Source: Enterobacterales bacterium (GTDB lineage Bacteria; Pseudomonadota; Gammaproteobacteria; Enterobacterales; Enterobacteriaceae). Taken from it: 64,000 nucleotides of DNA. The notes under the pieces were generated by a model that ran no database searches, was not told the origin of the DNA, and saw only the letters and a list, made by a program, of their open reading frames with translations. Below, in pieces: positions 8,673 through 18,350 of this stretch (within the stretch, counting starts at the first letter, position 1; the number at the start of each line of letters is the position of its first letter). Where the stretch lies: the NCBI GenBank assembly GCA_015654925.1, contig JAATFX010000035.1:62001-126000 (forward strand). Reading direction: 5' to 3'. Both the position numbers and the translations under genes were made by a program.

Positions 8673-9866
8673 TTAGCCTTTCGCCGCCCGCAGACGCCGC
8701 GGCAGCGCCAGTATTCCCCAGACCATGATACCGCCGATCAGTCCCCAGAACGCGCTGCCGACGCCCAGCAGCGTTATGCCGGAAGCGGTAATCAGGAAGG
8801 TGACTATGGCGGCGTCCCGGTGGATTTCCGCCGCCAGGGCGCGGTGCAGGCTGCCGGCGATAGTGCTGAGCAGCGCCAGCCCGGCGATGGTATGGATAAA
8901 CGCGGCGGGCAGGGCGCTGAACAACAGGCCGATAGAGCCGCCGAACACCCCGGCCAGCAGATAAAATACCCCGGCCGCCGCGGCCGCCATATATCGGCGC
9001 GCGGGATCGGGATGCGCTTCCGGGCTCATGCAAATGGCGGCGGTAATGGCGGCGATACACACCGAAAAACCGCCGAAAGGCGCTAAAATCAGCGCCACCA
9101 GCGCCGTCCAGGTCATCAGCGGCGAGGTGGGCACCACATATCCGGCCGCCTTGAGGGTGGCCACCCCAGGCGCGTTTTGCGAGGCCATGGTCACGATGAA
9201 AAAGGGTATCCCGACGCCCATCAGCGAGGACCAGGTAAAATGCGGCATGACAAACTGCGGCACGGCGAGGGTCAGGTGCTTGCCGGCCAAGGCGATATCC
9301 CCTTGCAGGGCCGCACAGGCCAGCCCGGCGCATAAGGCCACCAGGATCGCATAACGGGGCAGCAGGCGCCGGGCGATAAAAAACGCCAGGCACATCGCCG
9401 CCGCCAGGGAAAAATGACTTTGCAGCGAGACAAAGGCATCCAGGCCGAAGCGTAGCAATATGCCCGCCAGCATCGCCGCCGAAATCCCCTGCGGAATATG
9501 CTGCATCAGCCGCGAAAATATCCCCGTCACGCCGCACAGCAAAATCAGCCCCGAGGCGAAAATAAACACCCCTATCGCTTCGTTGACCGTGCTTCCCGGC
9601 AGGCTGGTGACCAAGAGCGCCGCGCCGGGCGTCGACCAGGCGGTGAGAATCGGGGTGCGGTAATAGAGCGACAATCCCAGCGAGGTAACCCCCATGGCCA
9701 GCCCCAGCGTGCTCAGCCAGCCGCCGATCTGCGCCAGGCTGGCGCCCGCGGCCTGCGCCGCCTGGAAAACAATGGCCGCCGAGCTGGTATAACCGACCAG
9801 GACGGCGATAAATCCGGCGATAACCGCGGAAAACGACAAATCACGCAGCGCGGAACGGGACGCCAT
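8673..9866 (-). CDS. Benzoate/H+ symporter family protein, BenE/YdcO-like
   Basis: A 397-residue, very hydrophobic inner-membrane protein with about twelve membrane segments, matching the BenE family. Recognisable stretches are TAWSTPGAAL, FGGFSVCIAAITAAICM and the N-terminal SFSAVIAGFIAVLVGYTSSAA. The second Met of the frame (9866) is preferred, because AGGAG on the minus strand sits at the right distance from it and only two bases from the first Met at 9875. No aromatic-degradation genes flank it, so the substrate is open. It converges on darE and has its own upstream region. Confidence 0.8.
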   Translation of the reverse strand: MASRSALRDLSFSAVIAGFIAVLVGYTSSAAIVFQAAQAAGASLAQIGGWLSTLGLAMGVTSLGLSLYYRTPILTAWSTPGAALLVTSLPGSTVNEAIGVFIFASGLILLCGVTGIFSRLMQHIPQGISAAMLAGILLRFGLDAFVSLQSHFSLAAAMCLAFFIARRLLPRYAILVALCAGLACAALQGDIALAGKHLTLAVPQFVMPHFTWSSLMGVGIPFFIVTMASQNAPGVATLKAAGYVVPTSPLMTWTALVALILAPFGGFSVCIAAITAAICMSPEAHPDPARRYMAAAAAGVFYLLAGVFGGSIGLLFSALPAAFIHTIAGLALLSTIAGSLHRALAAEIHRDAAIVTFLITASGITLLGVGSAFWGLIGGIMVWGILALPRRLRAAKG

Positions 9867-10045
9867 AAGCCTCATTCTCCTGGAGTTATTATACGTTATA
9901 ACGCACGACAGGCGCCCTTAAGCGCCCGATACGTTACGTATACTACCGTGGAGCCGGTGCGGTTTCATCATCCGATTGATTATCCCGCCGGACGGGGTAT
10001 GTCATTGGTCCGGGGAATAAGTAAAGCGATGAGCCCTGGCGGGGA

Positions 10046-10654
10046 TTACTGCCGTAGTGGTTGTAGCGCCGGCGCTAACCGGCGCTGGCGCTGCCAGCTA
10101 TCCAGGGTGGCCTGGGCCAGTTGCGCGATGCCCTGATAAAACGGATGGTCCGCGCCCTGCGCCAGCAGCGTCAGGTAACGCCCCGACCAGGGCAGGATAT
10201 GTTGTTCCAGCAGGTCGTCCAGCGGCGCCTCGTTATTTTCCGCCAGCCAGGCGGCCAGCATCAGCAGCAGGCCGATATGGTCTTCCGGTTCCCGGTTTTG
10301 CCGCTGCGGGGCGATTCCCTGTTGTCCCAGCCAGCGGCGCAGCGCCACGGTGGACTCGCCAAACACCACGCCTTCCCGATCCAGGTAAACCGAGCCCCAC
10401 GGCGGGGCCGCCAGGGCATGCGGGCCGATAAACAGACGCTGCCAGGTCTCTTCCAGGGCATCAAACCAGGGGGCGGCCAGCCCCGTGCGGATTAACGCCG
10501 CGGCGGCATAGAGCTCCGGCACCGCCGGCCACTCCAGCTCCCAGCCGCTGCCGGCCAGGGCTTCCAGCAGCCCGGCATTTTGCGGCGACAGGGGCGGATA
10601 ATAGAGCAATGCTCCCAGGGTCCGTCCGGTAAGCGCAATGGTCGCGTCGGTCAT
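10046..10654 (-). CDS. dmsD: Tat proofreading chaperone DmsD
   Basis: A 202-residue cytoplasmic TorD-family chaperone that binds the twin-arginine signal of DmsA and holds it until the molybdenum cofactor is inserted. The stretch PPWGSVYLDREGVVFGEST is the family's signature, and PEDHIGLLLMLAAWL is the second conserved block. It lies 58 bases downstream of dmsC, as the last gene of a dmsABCD operon. The length is as in E. coli DmsD. Confidence 0.9.
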   Translation of the reverse strand: MTDATIALTGRTLGALLYYPPLSPQNAGLLEALAGSGWELEWPAVPELYAAAALIRTGLAAPWFDALEETWQRLFIGPHALAAPPWGSVYLDREGVVFGESTVALRRWLGQQGIAPQRQNREPEDHIGLLLMLAAWLAENNEAPLDDLLEQHILPWSGRYLTLLAQGADHPFYQGIAQLAQATLDSWQRQRRLAPALQPLRQ

Positions 10655-10712
10655 GACATCTCCGGTAAAATGGCGGCCCGCGGCGCGGATAAACCGCGCG
10701 GCGTCCCCCGGG

Positions 10713-11573
10713 TCAACTGGCTACCGCCATGCCCACGGTCATATGCAGGCCATAAAATATCGCCCGCCCAATCAGCTCGCCGCCGAGCACCAGCGCCAAC
10801 CCCAGCGCCAGGCCAGCCACCGGCGGCGTTTTGCCGCGCACCAGCGGCAGCAGCCAGCAGGCCAGCCCCAGGGACAGCAGCAGCACCCGGCCCGCCATCA
10901 GCAGTCCGTAATCCGGCACCAGCCCGGACGCCTGTTGCACCGAGCTATGGATCGCCGCCAGCGCGGCGGCCTGCATCATAATGGCCGCTACGCTTATCAT
11001 CACCGCAATCACGCTGACCCACGGCAGATAGCGCCAGCCCGGTCCGGAAATGCCGGCCATCCGCAGCAGCAGGTAACCCAGCAGCGGACCGCCGATAAAT
11101 ACCGTCAAGACAAAGCCGAGCGGGGTATAAATATTATTCCAGGTCGGCACGGTATCTATCATATAGACCCGGCCCATGGCGTATAGAAACACCAGGCCGG
11201 ACAATGCGGTCAGTGCGAGCCAGAGTTTATCCAGCGCCCGCGGCAGGTAATCGAGCACCGCCAGCAGCCAGTAAATGCCGCCGAGCGCAAAAAACAGCGA
11301 ACCGGCGGCGATTTCATTGCTGAGCGGCGACGCGCCCAGGCGATTAAGGGCGTTCATGGCGCGCAGGGGCGAGCCCAGGTGCAGCATCGAGGCGATAAAC
11401 CCCAGCCCCATCAGCAGCCACAGGAAAAACATGGCGCGGTGCACCCGGCGGGTACTCTCCGCCGTCAGGCGGCCGGCCAGCAGCACCATGGCCATTACCA
11501 GATAACCGCCGATTACGCTTTGGCCCGCGACGGTAAAAAACATCAGCGGCCATTCATGCCATCCGTTACCCAT
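10713..11573 (-). CDS. dmsC: Dimethyl sulfoxide reductase membrane anchor DmsC
   Basis: A 286-residue integral membrane subunit with eight hydrophobic segments. It anchors DmsAB and oxidises menaquinol. It starts with MGNGWHEWPLMFFTVAGQS, the typical DmsC N terminus. There is only one base between the dmsB stop and the dmsC start, so they are co-translated. Confidence 0.9.
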   Translation of the reverse strand: MGNGWHEWPLMFFTVAGQSVIGGYLVMAMVLLAGRLTAESTRRVHRAMFFLWLLMGLGFIASMLHLGSPLRAMNALNRLGASPLSNEIAAGSLFFALGGIYWLLAVLDYLPRALDKLWLALTALSGLVFLYAMGRVYMIDTVPTWNNIYTPLGFVLTVFIGGPLLGYLLLRMAGISGPGWRYLPWVSVIAVMISVAAIMMQAAALAAIHSSVQQASGLVPDYGLLMAGRVLLLSLGLACWLLPLVRGKTPPVAGLALGLALVLGGELIGRAIFYGLHMTVGMAVAS

Positions 11574-11574
11574 T

Positions 11575-12192
11575 TCACACCTCCCTTGGATTGGCCAGGA
11601 AGCCGCTGGTATCGTTCACCGGCCTGCTGTTCGCGTTGGGTTTGATCACCAGGTTGGGCAGGGTGAACATGGGGTCGGGCAGCGGGGCCACCGCCGCCAG
11701 ATCGCCATATTTATCCCGCAGATCGCCGATGGGCGCCAAATCCAGCGCGCGCAGCGGGCAGGATTCCACGCAGATGGGCTTTTGCCCCACCGCCACGCGC
11801 TCATGGCAACCATCGCACTTGGTCATATGTCCTTTGGCTTCGTTAAATTGCGGCGCGCCGTAGGGGCAGGCCATATGGCAGTAGCGGCAGCCGATGCAGA
11901 TGTCTTCATTAACCACCACAAATCCGTCTTCGCCTTTGTGCATCGCGCCGCTGGGGCACACTTTAACGCAGGCGGGGTCCTCGCAGTGATTGCAGGCGAT
12001 CGATAGATAATAGGCAAAAACATTTTGGTGATAAGCCTCGCCGTCCGCCTGCCAATTGCCGCCGGCATATTCATAAATACGGCGGAAACTGACGTCCGGC
12101 CCCAGATTTTTGTAGTCCTTGCAGGCCAGCTCGCAGGTCTTGCAGCCGGTACAGCGGCTTGAATCGATATAAAAACCATATTGCGTACTCAT
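11575..12192 (-). CDS. dmsB: Dimethyl sulfoxide reductase iron-sulfur subunit DmsB
   Basis: A 205-residue electron-transfer subunit with four ferredoxin-like cysteine groups (CTGCKTCELAC, CNHCEDPACVKVCP, CIGCRYCHMACPYGAP, CDGCHERV/CVESCP), giving four [4Fe-4S] clusters that wire DmsC quinol oxidation to DmsA. It has no signal peptide and is expected to be exported with DmsA by the Tat pathway. It begins 9 bases after dmsA. Confidence 0.93.
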   Translation of the reverse strand: MSTQYGFYIDSSRCTGCKTCELACKDYKNLGPDVSFRRIYEYAGGNWQADGEAYHQNVFAYYLSIACNHCEDPACVKVCPSGAMHKGEDGFVVVNEDICIGCRYCHMACPYGAPQFNEAKGHMTKCDGCHERVAVGQKPICVESCPLRALDLAPIGDLRDKYGDLAAVAPLPDPMFTLPNLVIKPNANSRPVNDTSGFLANPREV

Positions 12193-12201
12193 CTACCGCT
12201 C

Positions 12202-14655
12202 CTACGCTTTTTCGATCTGAATCAGATTGGTATGCTGCGGATTGCCCTTGGCCAACGGCGACGGCCGCTGGGTGGTCAGGGTATTAATGCAGCCGCCATG
12301 ATCGATTTTGTCTCCCGCCATATCGGCCTGATGCCACGCGCCCTGACTGACGGCCGTAACGCCGGGCAGGATGCGCGGCGTCACCTTGGCGTCGATCCTG
12401 ATCTCGCCCCGGTCGTTGAATACCCGCACTTTATCGCCGTTGCGAATGCCGCGGATTTCGGCATCGAGAGGGTTAATCCACACTTCTTGCGGACAGGAGG
12501 CCTGCAGCACGTCGATATTGCCGTAGCTGGAATGGGTGCGCGCCTTATAGTGAAAACCGGCCATTTGCAGCGGAAAACGCGCGCGCAGCGGATCGTCCCA
12601 ACCCTCGAAGGTGGGGACATACCGGGGTAGCGGGCTGATGCTTTCATCCGCCTGGAGTTGCCAGGTGGCGGCAAGCTCTTCCAGCGCCGCCGAGTAGATT
12701 TCAATTTTACCGGAAGGGGTTTTCAGCGGATTGGCCGCCGGGTCCGCGCGGAATTTACGGTAGGCGACAAAGTGGCCGTCGGGGTCCTTGCGTTTATAAA
12801 TTCCCTGGGCTTTTAACTGCTCATAGGACGGCAGCAGGGGGTCCTTGGCCAGCATCCTGGCATATAAAAACTGTAGCCACTCGGACTGGGTGCGCCCTTC
12901 GGTAAATTTCTGCGCCACATCCGCGCCGAGGCGCCGCGCGATATCGCTGGTGATCTGGTAAATCGAGCGGCGCTCGAATTTTGCCGTGGTGGCGGGCTGG
13001 CCGAAAATGAGATACCCCATATTGGCGGCGTAATCGTTGGGGACAATATCTTCCTGTTCGGTGGTCATCAAATCCGGCAACAAGATATCGGCGTATTTCG
13101 CCGATGAGGTCATAAAGTTTTCAATCACCACGATCATTTCGCAATCCCGGTCTTTTTTCAGGACCTCGTGGGTGCGATTGATATCCGAATGCTGGTTGAC
13201 CAGGGTATTGCCGGCGTAGTTCCAGATAAATTTAATCGGTACGTCCAGCCGGTCCTTGCCTTTTATCCCGTCTTTTAACGCGGTCATTTCCCTGCCGCGG
13301 GAGATGGCGTCGGTCCATAAGAATACCGGGATCTGGGTTTTCACCGGATTGGTTAATACCGGCAGCCGTTCGATGGTAATGGTATAGGTGGACTCCCGGG
13401 CGCCGCTATTGCCGCCGTTGATGCCCACGTTGCCGGTCAGGATCGGCAACATGGCGATGGCGCGTGCGGTTTGCTCGCCGTTGGCCTGGCGCTGCGGTCC
13501 CCAGCCCTGGCAGATATACGCCGGTTTGGCGCTGCCGATTTCACGGGCCAGCTTGACGATCCGGTCGCGTGGAATGCTGGTGATTTTCTCGGCCCACAGC
13601 GGGGTTTTGGCGGTTGCGTCGTCGCCCTGGCCAAGGATATAGGCTTTGTAATGACCGTTGGCCGGCGCGCCGGCCGGCAGGGTTTTTTCATCATAACCGA
13701 CGCAGTAGGTATCCAGAAACGCCTGGTCCACCAGGTTTTCGGTGATCAACACCCAGGCGATAGCCGACACCAGCGCGGCATCGGTACCGGGACGAATCGG
13801 TATCCATTCATCTTCCCGTCCCGCCGCGGTATCCGTATAGCGGGGATCGATTACGATCATGCGCGCGGAGGAGCGTTCGCGCGCCTGCTCAAGATGGTAG
13901 GTGATGCCGGCGCCGCTCATGCGGGTTTCCGCCGGATTGTTGCCGAACATTACCACCAGTTTGGTATTAACGATATCGGAGGTGCTATTGCCGTCGTTGC
14001 TACCGTAGGTATAGGGCATTGCGGCGTTGATCTGGGCGGTGCTGTAGGTGCCGTACTGATTCAGGTAGCCGCCGTAGCAGTTCATCAGGCGCGTGATAAG
14101 CGACCCCGACGGTGACGAGCGGGCGAAATTGGCGCCGGTGACGCCGGAAGAGTAATTGATATATACCGCTTCGTTGCCGTAGTCCTTGACGATGCGCTTA
14201 AGGTTGCCGGCGATGATGTCCAGGGCCTCGTCCCAACTGATGCGCTGGAATTTACCTTCCCCGCGTTCGCCTACCCGCTTCATCGGATATTTCAGGCGAT
14301 CGGGATGGTTCATCCGGCGGCGGATCGACCGTCCGCGCAGGCAGGCCCGAACCTGGTGGTCGCCATATTCATCCTGGCCGGTATTATCCGTCTCCACCCA
14401 GTACACTTCATCGTCGCGCACATGCAAGCGCAGGGCGCAGCGGCTGCCGCAGTTGACCGAACACATGCTCCAGACCAGCTTGTCGGCGGCGTTGGCCATG
14501 GGTTGCGCCGGCGACTCCCCGGCGAAAGCCGATCGGAACGGCAGATCCAACGCCCGGCTGGCCAGCAGCAGGCCGCCGGCCGCCATGCCGCCTTTTACCA
14601 GGTTGCGCCGGCTGATGCGAGGGCAGTCCGGCATGGTTAATGATTTGTTTTTCAT
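12202..14655 (-). CDS. dmsA: Dimethyl sulfoxide reductase catalytic subunit DmsA
   Basis: An 817-residue molybdopterin (bis-MGD) oxidoreductase for anaerobic DMSO or related S/N-oxide respiration. The twin-arginine signal S15-R-R-N-L-V-K21 is followed by a hydrophobic stretch and an A-F-A cleavage region. After that come the N-terminal cysteine cluster motif (CSVNCGSRC ... CLRGR) and the large Mo-binding domains ending with the dinucleotide-binding block (GFHYKARTHSSYGN). First gene of dmsABCD. The upstream region contains a TTGAT half-site only, not a full FNR box. Confidence 0.93.
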   Translation of the reverse strand: MKNKSLTMPDCPRISRRNLVKGGMAAGGLLLASRALDLPFRSAFAGESPAQPMANAADKLVWSMCSVNCGSRCALRLHVRDDEVYWVETDNTGQDEYGDHQVRACLRGRSIRRRMNHPDRLKYPMKRVGERGEGKFQRISWDEALDIIAGNLKRIVKDYGNEAVYINYSSGVTGANFARSSPSGSLITRLMNCYGGYLNQYGTYSTAQINAAMPYTYGSNDGNSTSDIVNTKLVVMFGNNPAETRMSGAGITYHLEQARERSSARMIVIDPRYTDTAAGREDEWIPIRPGTDAALVSAIAWVLITENLVDQAFLDTYCVGYDEKTLPAGAPANGHYKAYILGQGDDATAKTPLWAEKITSIPRDRIVKLAREIGSAKPAYICQGWGPQRQANGEQTARAIAMLPILTGNVGINGGNSGARESTYTITIERLPVLTNPVKTQIPVFLWTDAISRGREMTALKDGIKGKDRLDVPIKFIWNYAGNTLVNQHSDINRTHEVLKKDRDCEMIVVIENFMTSSAKYADILLPDLMTTEQEDIVPNDYAANMGYLIFGQPATTAKFERRSIYQITSDIARRLGADVAQKFTEGRTQSEWLQFLYARMLAKDPLLPSYEQLKAQGIYKRKDPDGHFVAYRKFRADPAANPLKTPSGKIEIYSAALEELAATWQLQADESISPLPRYVPTFEGWDDPLRARFPLQMAGFHYKARTHSSYGNIDVLQASCPQEVWINPLDAEIRGIRNGDKVRVFNDRGEIRIDAKVTPRILPGVTAVSQGAWHQADMAGDKIDHGGCINTLTTQRPSPLAKGNPQHTNLIQIEKA

Positions 14656-14919
14656 CGGTCACCCATTTTATTGCTCACCATGGCACGTCGCTACGCGCCG
14701 AATCTAATGAAACCTTATTATTACTGTAGTTATCAAAATACTTCCTGATAATGAATGAAAAACCACCAGCGAATATTGTCCCCGGACAAATTTGCCGTCA
14801 TTAGCCGCCCGGCGCCTGGGCGGTTAACGTGCGTAAGCGCAAGAACGTGATGGCGGCGCCAAAATGGTCCTATTAGGAGAATAAATTTATTAAAAATGTG
14901 ATCAATTCGATTTTTCAAT

Positions 14920-14953
14920 AACTGTTACGCATATAAAGTTACGCGTAACAGTT
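14920..14953. promoter_or_regulatory. Operator cluster of GntR/IdnR type upstream of the idnO-like gene
   Basis: AACTGTTACGC (14920-14930) and GCGTAACAGTT (14943-14953) form a perfect 11-bp inverted repeat. Within it lies the 12-bp palindrome GTTACGCGTAAC (14938-14949), so there are three half-sites. This resembles the operators of the E. coli GntR/IdnR repressors as I remember them. It ends 18 bases before the start of the idnO-like gene, a position that would block transcription. The matching regulator is the LacI-family gene at 17214. The 14656-14971 interval otherwise holds only the divergent dmsA and idnO-like promoter regions. Confidence 0.7.
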
Positions 14954-14971
14954 AATGTGAAAGAGGTTTTT

Positions 14972-15736
14972 GTGAAAAATTTGTTTAATCTTGAGGGCAA
15001 GCGCGCATTAATTACCGGTTCCGCCCAGGGCATAGGCTATCTTTTGGCCCGCGGCCTGGGGGAATCCGGCGCCAGTATCGTGATCAACGATATCACCCAG
15101 CAGCGCGCGGACCAGGCGGCGGACAGCCTGCGTCATCTGGGTATCCAGGCGTCGGGCTATGGTTTTGACGTCACCTCCTCGGCGGAGATTGGCGCCGCGA
15201 TTGAGAAAATCGAGGCGGAGCAGGGGCCAATCGATATCTTAATCAATAATGCCGGTATCCAGCGCCGCTATCCTTTTGTCGATTTCCCGGAAAGCGAGTG
15301 GGACAAAATTATCGACGTTAATCAAAAATCGGTATTTTTGGTTTCCCAGCAAGTGGCAAAAAGGATGATGGCGCGCCGTAGCGGCAAGATCATTAATATT
15401 TGCTCCATGCAAAGCGAACTCGGGCGCGAAACGATTACGCCATATGCCGCATCCAAAGGCGCGGTGAAAATGCTGACGCGCGGCATGTGTGTTGAACTGG
15501 CGCCCTATAATATCCAGGTAAATGGTATTGCTCCGGGATATTTTGCCACCGACATGACCAAGGCCTTGGTTGATAATACGGAATTTTCAAATTGGCTATT
15601 TAAACGAACCCCCGCGGCGCGTTGGGGCAACCCTGAAGAACTTATTGGCGCGGCCGTTTATTTATCCGCGCCCGCGTCCAGTTTTGTAAATGGACATATT
15701 ATATTTGTCGATGGCGGCATGCTGGCCGCGGTCTAA
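14972..15736 (+). CDS. idnO: Gluconate 5-dehydrogenase-like SDR (IdnO family)
   Basis: A 254-residue NAD(P)-dependent short-chain dehydrogenase, the same length as E. coli IdnO and very similar in the remembered sequence. Shared stretches include LITGSAQGIG (cofactor loop), NINNAGIQRR-like ILINNAGIQRRYPF, NICSMQSELGR with the catalytic Ser, and Tyr-x3-Lys in YAASKGAVK. It probably interconverts 5-keto-D-gluconate and D-gluconate. GTG at 14972 is preferred over GTG 14957, since AAGAGG at 14961-14966 is placed for it. A transporter follows, and a GntR-like regulator lies after that. No idnD or gluconate kinase is in the window, so the exact substrate is inferred. Confidence 0.82.
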   Translation: MKNLFNLEGKRALITGSAQGIGYLLARGLGESGASIVINDITQQRADQAADSLRHLGIQASGYGFDVTSSAEIGAAIEKIEAEQGPIDILINNAGIQRRYPFVDFPESEWDKIIDVNQKSVFLVSQQVAKRMMARRSGKIINICSMQSELGRETITPYAASKGAVKMLTRGMCVELAPYNIQVNGIAPGYFATDMTKALVDNTEFSNWLFKRTPAARWGNPEELIGAAVYLSAPASSFVNGHIIFVDGGMLAAV

Positions 15737-15825
15737 TAAAAAATAATAACACAATCATTCCATTATGATGGCTGGCTGCTCCAGCCGTCGAAAAAATCAT
15801 TATCTCAGAGTAGGGGACTGGCATC

Positions 15826-17112
15826 ATGCAACAGAGAAAGTTGGCCGTTCGGCGTTGGTGGTATTTAATGCCGATAATATTTATTACCTATAGTTTAGCG
15901 TATCTCGATCGGGCGAATTTTGGCTTTGCCGCCGCGTCAGGCATACAAGAAGACCTCGGTATTACCAAAGGCGTCTCTTCGCTGATTGGCGCCCTGTTTT
16001 TCCTCGGCTACTTTTTTTTCCAGGTGCCGGGGGCGATATATGCGGTAAAACGCAGCGTAAGAAAGCTGATATTTTGCAGCTTGATTCTTTGGGGCGTTTG
16101 CGCGGCGGCCACCGGTTATGTCAGCAATATACCCATGTTATTGATCATCCGCTTTACCCTGGGCGTGGTCGAAGCCGCGGTGATGCCGGCGATGCTGGTC
16201 TATATCAGCAACTGGTTTACCAAACAGGAGCGCTCGCGCGCCAATACGTTTCTCATTCTGGGCAATCCGGTTACCGTACTGTGGATGTCCATCGTTTCCG
16301 GCTATTTGATTAATGCCTTCGGCTGGCGCGAGATGTTTATTTTCGAAGGCATCCCCGCCGTTATCTGGGCGGTTTTCTGGTGGTTTCTGGTCAGGGATAA
16401 GCCTTCGCAGGTTAGCTGGCTGAGCGCGCAGGAAAAAGCCGATTTACAAGCGGTGATGGATCAGGAACAGCAAAATATCAAGCCGGTGCGTAATTACGGC
16501 GAAGCCCTGCGCTCCGGTAATGTCATTATGCTATGTTTGGTACATGCGTTATGGAGCATCGGCGTTTATGGTTTTATGATGTGGATGCCGTCTATTATCA
16601 AGTCAGCCGCTTCAGTGGATATTGTCGCCGTCGGCTGGCTGTCGGCGCTGCCTTATTTGGCCGCTATTATTGCTATGCTTAGCGTATCGTGGTTATCGGA
16701 CAAAATACAAAATCGCAAATTATTTATCTGGCCGTTATTATTAATCGCCTCCGCCACATTCTTTACCTCTTATATGATCGGTAACGAGCACTTCTGGTTT
16801 TCCTACGCCTTGTTAGTGGTGGCCGCGGCCTGTATGTATGCGCCTTATGGTCCGTTCTTCGCCATGATTCCAGAACTGCTGCCGAAGAATGTCGCGGGGG
16901 TTTCGATGGGCCTGATTAACAGCGTCGGGGCCCTGGGCGCGTTTGTCGGCGCCTGGCTGGTGGGTTATCTGAACGGCCTTACCGGCAACCCCAGCATTTC
17001 TTATAGTTTAATGGCCGCCGCGCTGCTCATGTCGGTGGTAATTATGATGAAAGTCCGCGTGGCGCCTAAAAACGCCGCGCCGAAGCCGCTGGGCAAACGT
17101 ATCGCATCTTAA
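15826..17112 (+). CDS. MFS transporter, anion:cation symporter (hexonate) family
   Basis: A 428-residue, twelve-segment MFS protein. The N terminus (SLAYLDRANFGFAAASGIQEDLGI) and the block VEAAVMPAMLVYISNWFTKQERSRANT are typical of the ACS family, which imports hexonates, hexuronates or phthalate-like acids. Its position between the idnO-like gene and the GntR-like regulator suggests uptake of a keto- or aldohexonate such as 5-ketogluconate or 2-ketogluconate. An 89-base gap after idnO contains a 6-bp hairpin (15770-15786) but no terminator. Confidence 0.8.
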   Translation: MQQRKLAVRRWWYLMPIIFITYSLAYLDRANFGFAAASGIQEDLGITKGVSSLIGALFFLGYFFFQVPGAIYAVKRSVRKLIFCSLILWGVCAAATGYVSNIPMLLIIRFTLGVVEAAVMPAMLVYISNWFTKQERSRANTFLILGNPVTVLWMSIVSGYLINAFGWREMFIFEGIPAVIWAVFWWFLVRDKPSQVSWLSAQEKADLQAVMDQEQQNIKPVRNYGEALRSGNVIMLCLVHALWSIGVYGFMMWMPSIIKSAASVDIVAVGWLSALPYLAAIIAMLSVSWLSDKIQNRKLFIWPLLLIASATFFTSYMIGNEHFWFSYALLVVAAACMYAPYGPFFAMIPELLPKNVAGVSMGLINSVGALGAFVGAWLVGYLNGLTGNPSISYSLMAAALLMSVVIMMKVRVAPKNAAPKPLGKRIAS

Positions 17113-17122
17113 GTGCGGGTCA

Positions 17123-17151
17123 GCGGGCCGGCTCATTACGCGCCGGCCCGC
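17123..17151 (+). terminator. Strong GC hairpin after the MFS gene
   Basis: GCGGGCCGGC (17123-17132) and GCCGGCCCGC (17142-17151) form a perfect 10-bp stem with a 9-base loop, 10 bases after the transporter stop. There is no T-tract, so termination would be inefficient or Rho-assisted. Confidence 0.45.
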
Positions 17152-17213
17152 GATCATAGGCACCTCCATCAAAGTTATGTATAATTGCGCATGCTTTAAC
17201 GATGGGGATGAGA

Positions 17214-18206
17214 ATGAAAGGCACCAGGATAACGCTACAGGACATTGCAACCTTAACCGGTGTGACAAAAATGACTATCAGCCGTTATCTGCGCGATCCC
17301 AATCAGGTTTCTCAAAAAAATCGGGAACTTATCGGCAAAGCATTAGAGGGTATCAATTATATTCCTAACCGCGCGCCCGAGATTTTACTTAATTCAAGAA
17401 GTAAATGTATTGGCATTCTTATTCCTTCGTTTAAGAATCAAATATTTTCCGATGTGCTGGCCGGTATTGAGTCCGTCACCTCTGCCCATCATTACCAAAC
17501 CATTATCGCCAATTATGACTATGACGCCGGTATCGAAGAAGAAAGAATTATCAATTTGTTATCATATAATATAGACGCCATTATCTTGACCGGAAAACAG
17601 CATACCGAGCGGACAAAACAATTTTTGCAGATGGCGAATATTCCCATCGCTGAATTAATGGATCTCACCGAAGAGTATTTGGATATCCAGGTTGGCTTTG
17701 ATAATGAAAAAGCCGGTTATGATATGACTCAGGCCATATTGGAAAGCGGTAAGGAAAATATAATTTACATTGGCTCCATGGACGATCCCCGGGACGCCCG
17801 CCGCTATCTGGGCGTATGCAATGCGCTGCAAGAAGCGGGCAGAACCCCCATGCGGCTATTGCCGAAAAGCATTTCGTCCATCACGCTGGGCAGCCAGCTG
17901 TTTATCCGCGCGCAGCGGGAGTTTCCCGCGGTGGACGCCATTTTCTGCACTAATGATGATTTAGCGGTGGGAGCGTTGCTCGAATGCCAGTCCCAGGGCA
18001 TTGACGTCCCGGCGCGGATGGCTATCGTGGGGTTCCATGGCCTGGATATCGGGCGGGCCAATGTGCAAAAACTGGCCAGCGTCATTACGCCGCGATTTGA
18101 TATCGGCAAGACGGCGGCGGAATTATTACTGAAAAGGCTCGCGGGCAAGCCGGGGGTTGAAAACGTTGATTTAAGTTACCAAATCTATTTCGGCCAGACC
18201 TTGTAA
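17214..18206 (+). CDS. LacI-family repressor, GntR/IdnR-like
   Basis: A 330-residue repressor: N-terminal helix-turn-helix with hinge (LQDIATLTGVTKMTISRYLRDP and IPNRAPEIL), then a periplasmic-binding-protein-like effector domain (IGILIPSFKNQIFSDVLAGIESV, FCTNDDLAVGALLECQ, GFHGLDIG). The wording closely follows E. coli GntR and IdnR. It probably responds to gluconate or ketogluconate and controls the preceding two genes through the GTTACGCGTAAC site at 14938-14949. Three in-frame ATGs (17202, 17208, 17214) are possible. 17214 is chosen because GGGG lies upstream of it and it gives the usual N-terminal length. Confidence 0.85.
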   Translation: MKGTRITLQDIATLTGVTKMTISRYLRDPNQVSQKNRELIGKALEGINYIPNRAPEILLNSRSKCIGILIPSFKNQIFSDVLAGIESVTSAHHYQTIIANYDYDAGIEEERIINLLSYNIDAIILTGKQHTERTKQFLQMANIPIAELMDLTEEYLDIQVGFDNEKAGYDMTQAILESGKENIIYIGSMDDPRDARRYLGVCNALQEAGRTPMRLLPKSISSITLGSQLFIRAQREFPAVDAIFCTNDDLAVGALLECQSQGIDVPARMAIVGFHGLDIGRANVQKLASVITPRFDIGKTAAELLLKRLAGKPGVENVDLSYQIYFGQTL

Positions 18207-18350
18207 CGCCGATCAACCCATAACGGGATAGCGGCTCCATGCCGCTGGCGCGGTCCGCCGGACGGCGCCTAAAATTAAACCTATATCAAATCAACCTCTT
18301 ATCTCCTTCTTATCTTCCCTCCCCTTCACAAGCGTCAATATAAATGTCTA

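Noticed and set aside
14725-14745. FNR site before dmsA
   Set aside because: Only a TTGAT half-site is visible on the minus strand; the second half does not match ATCAA.
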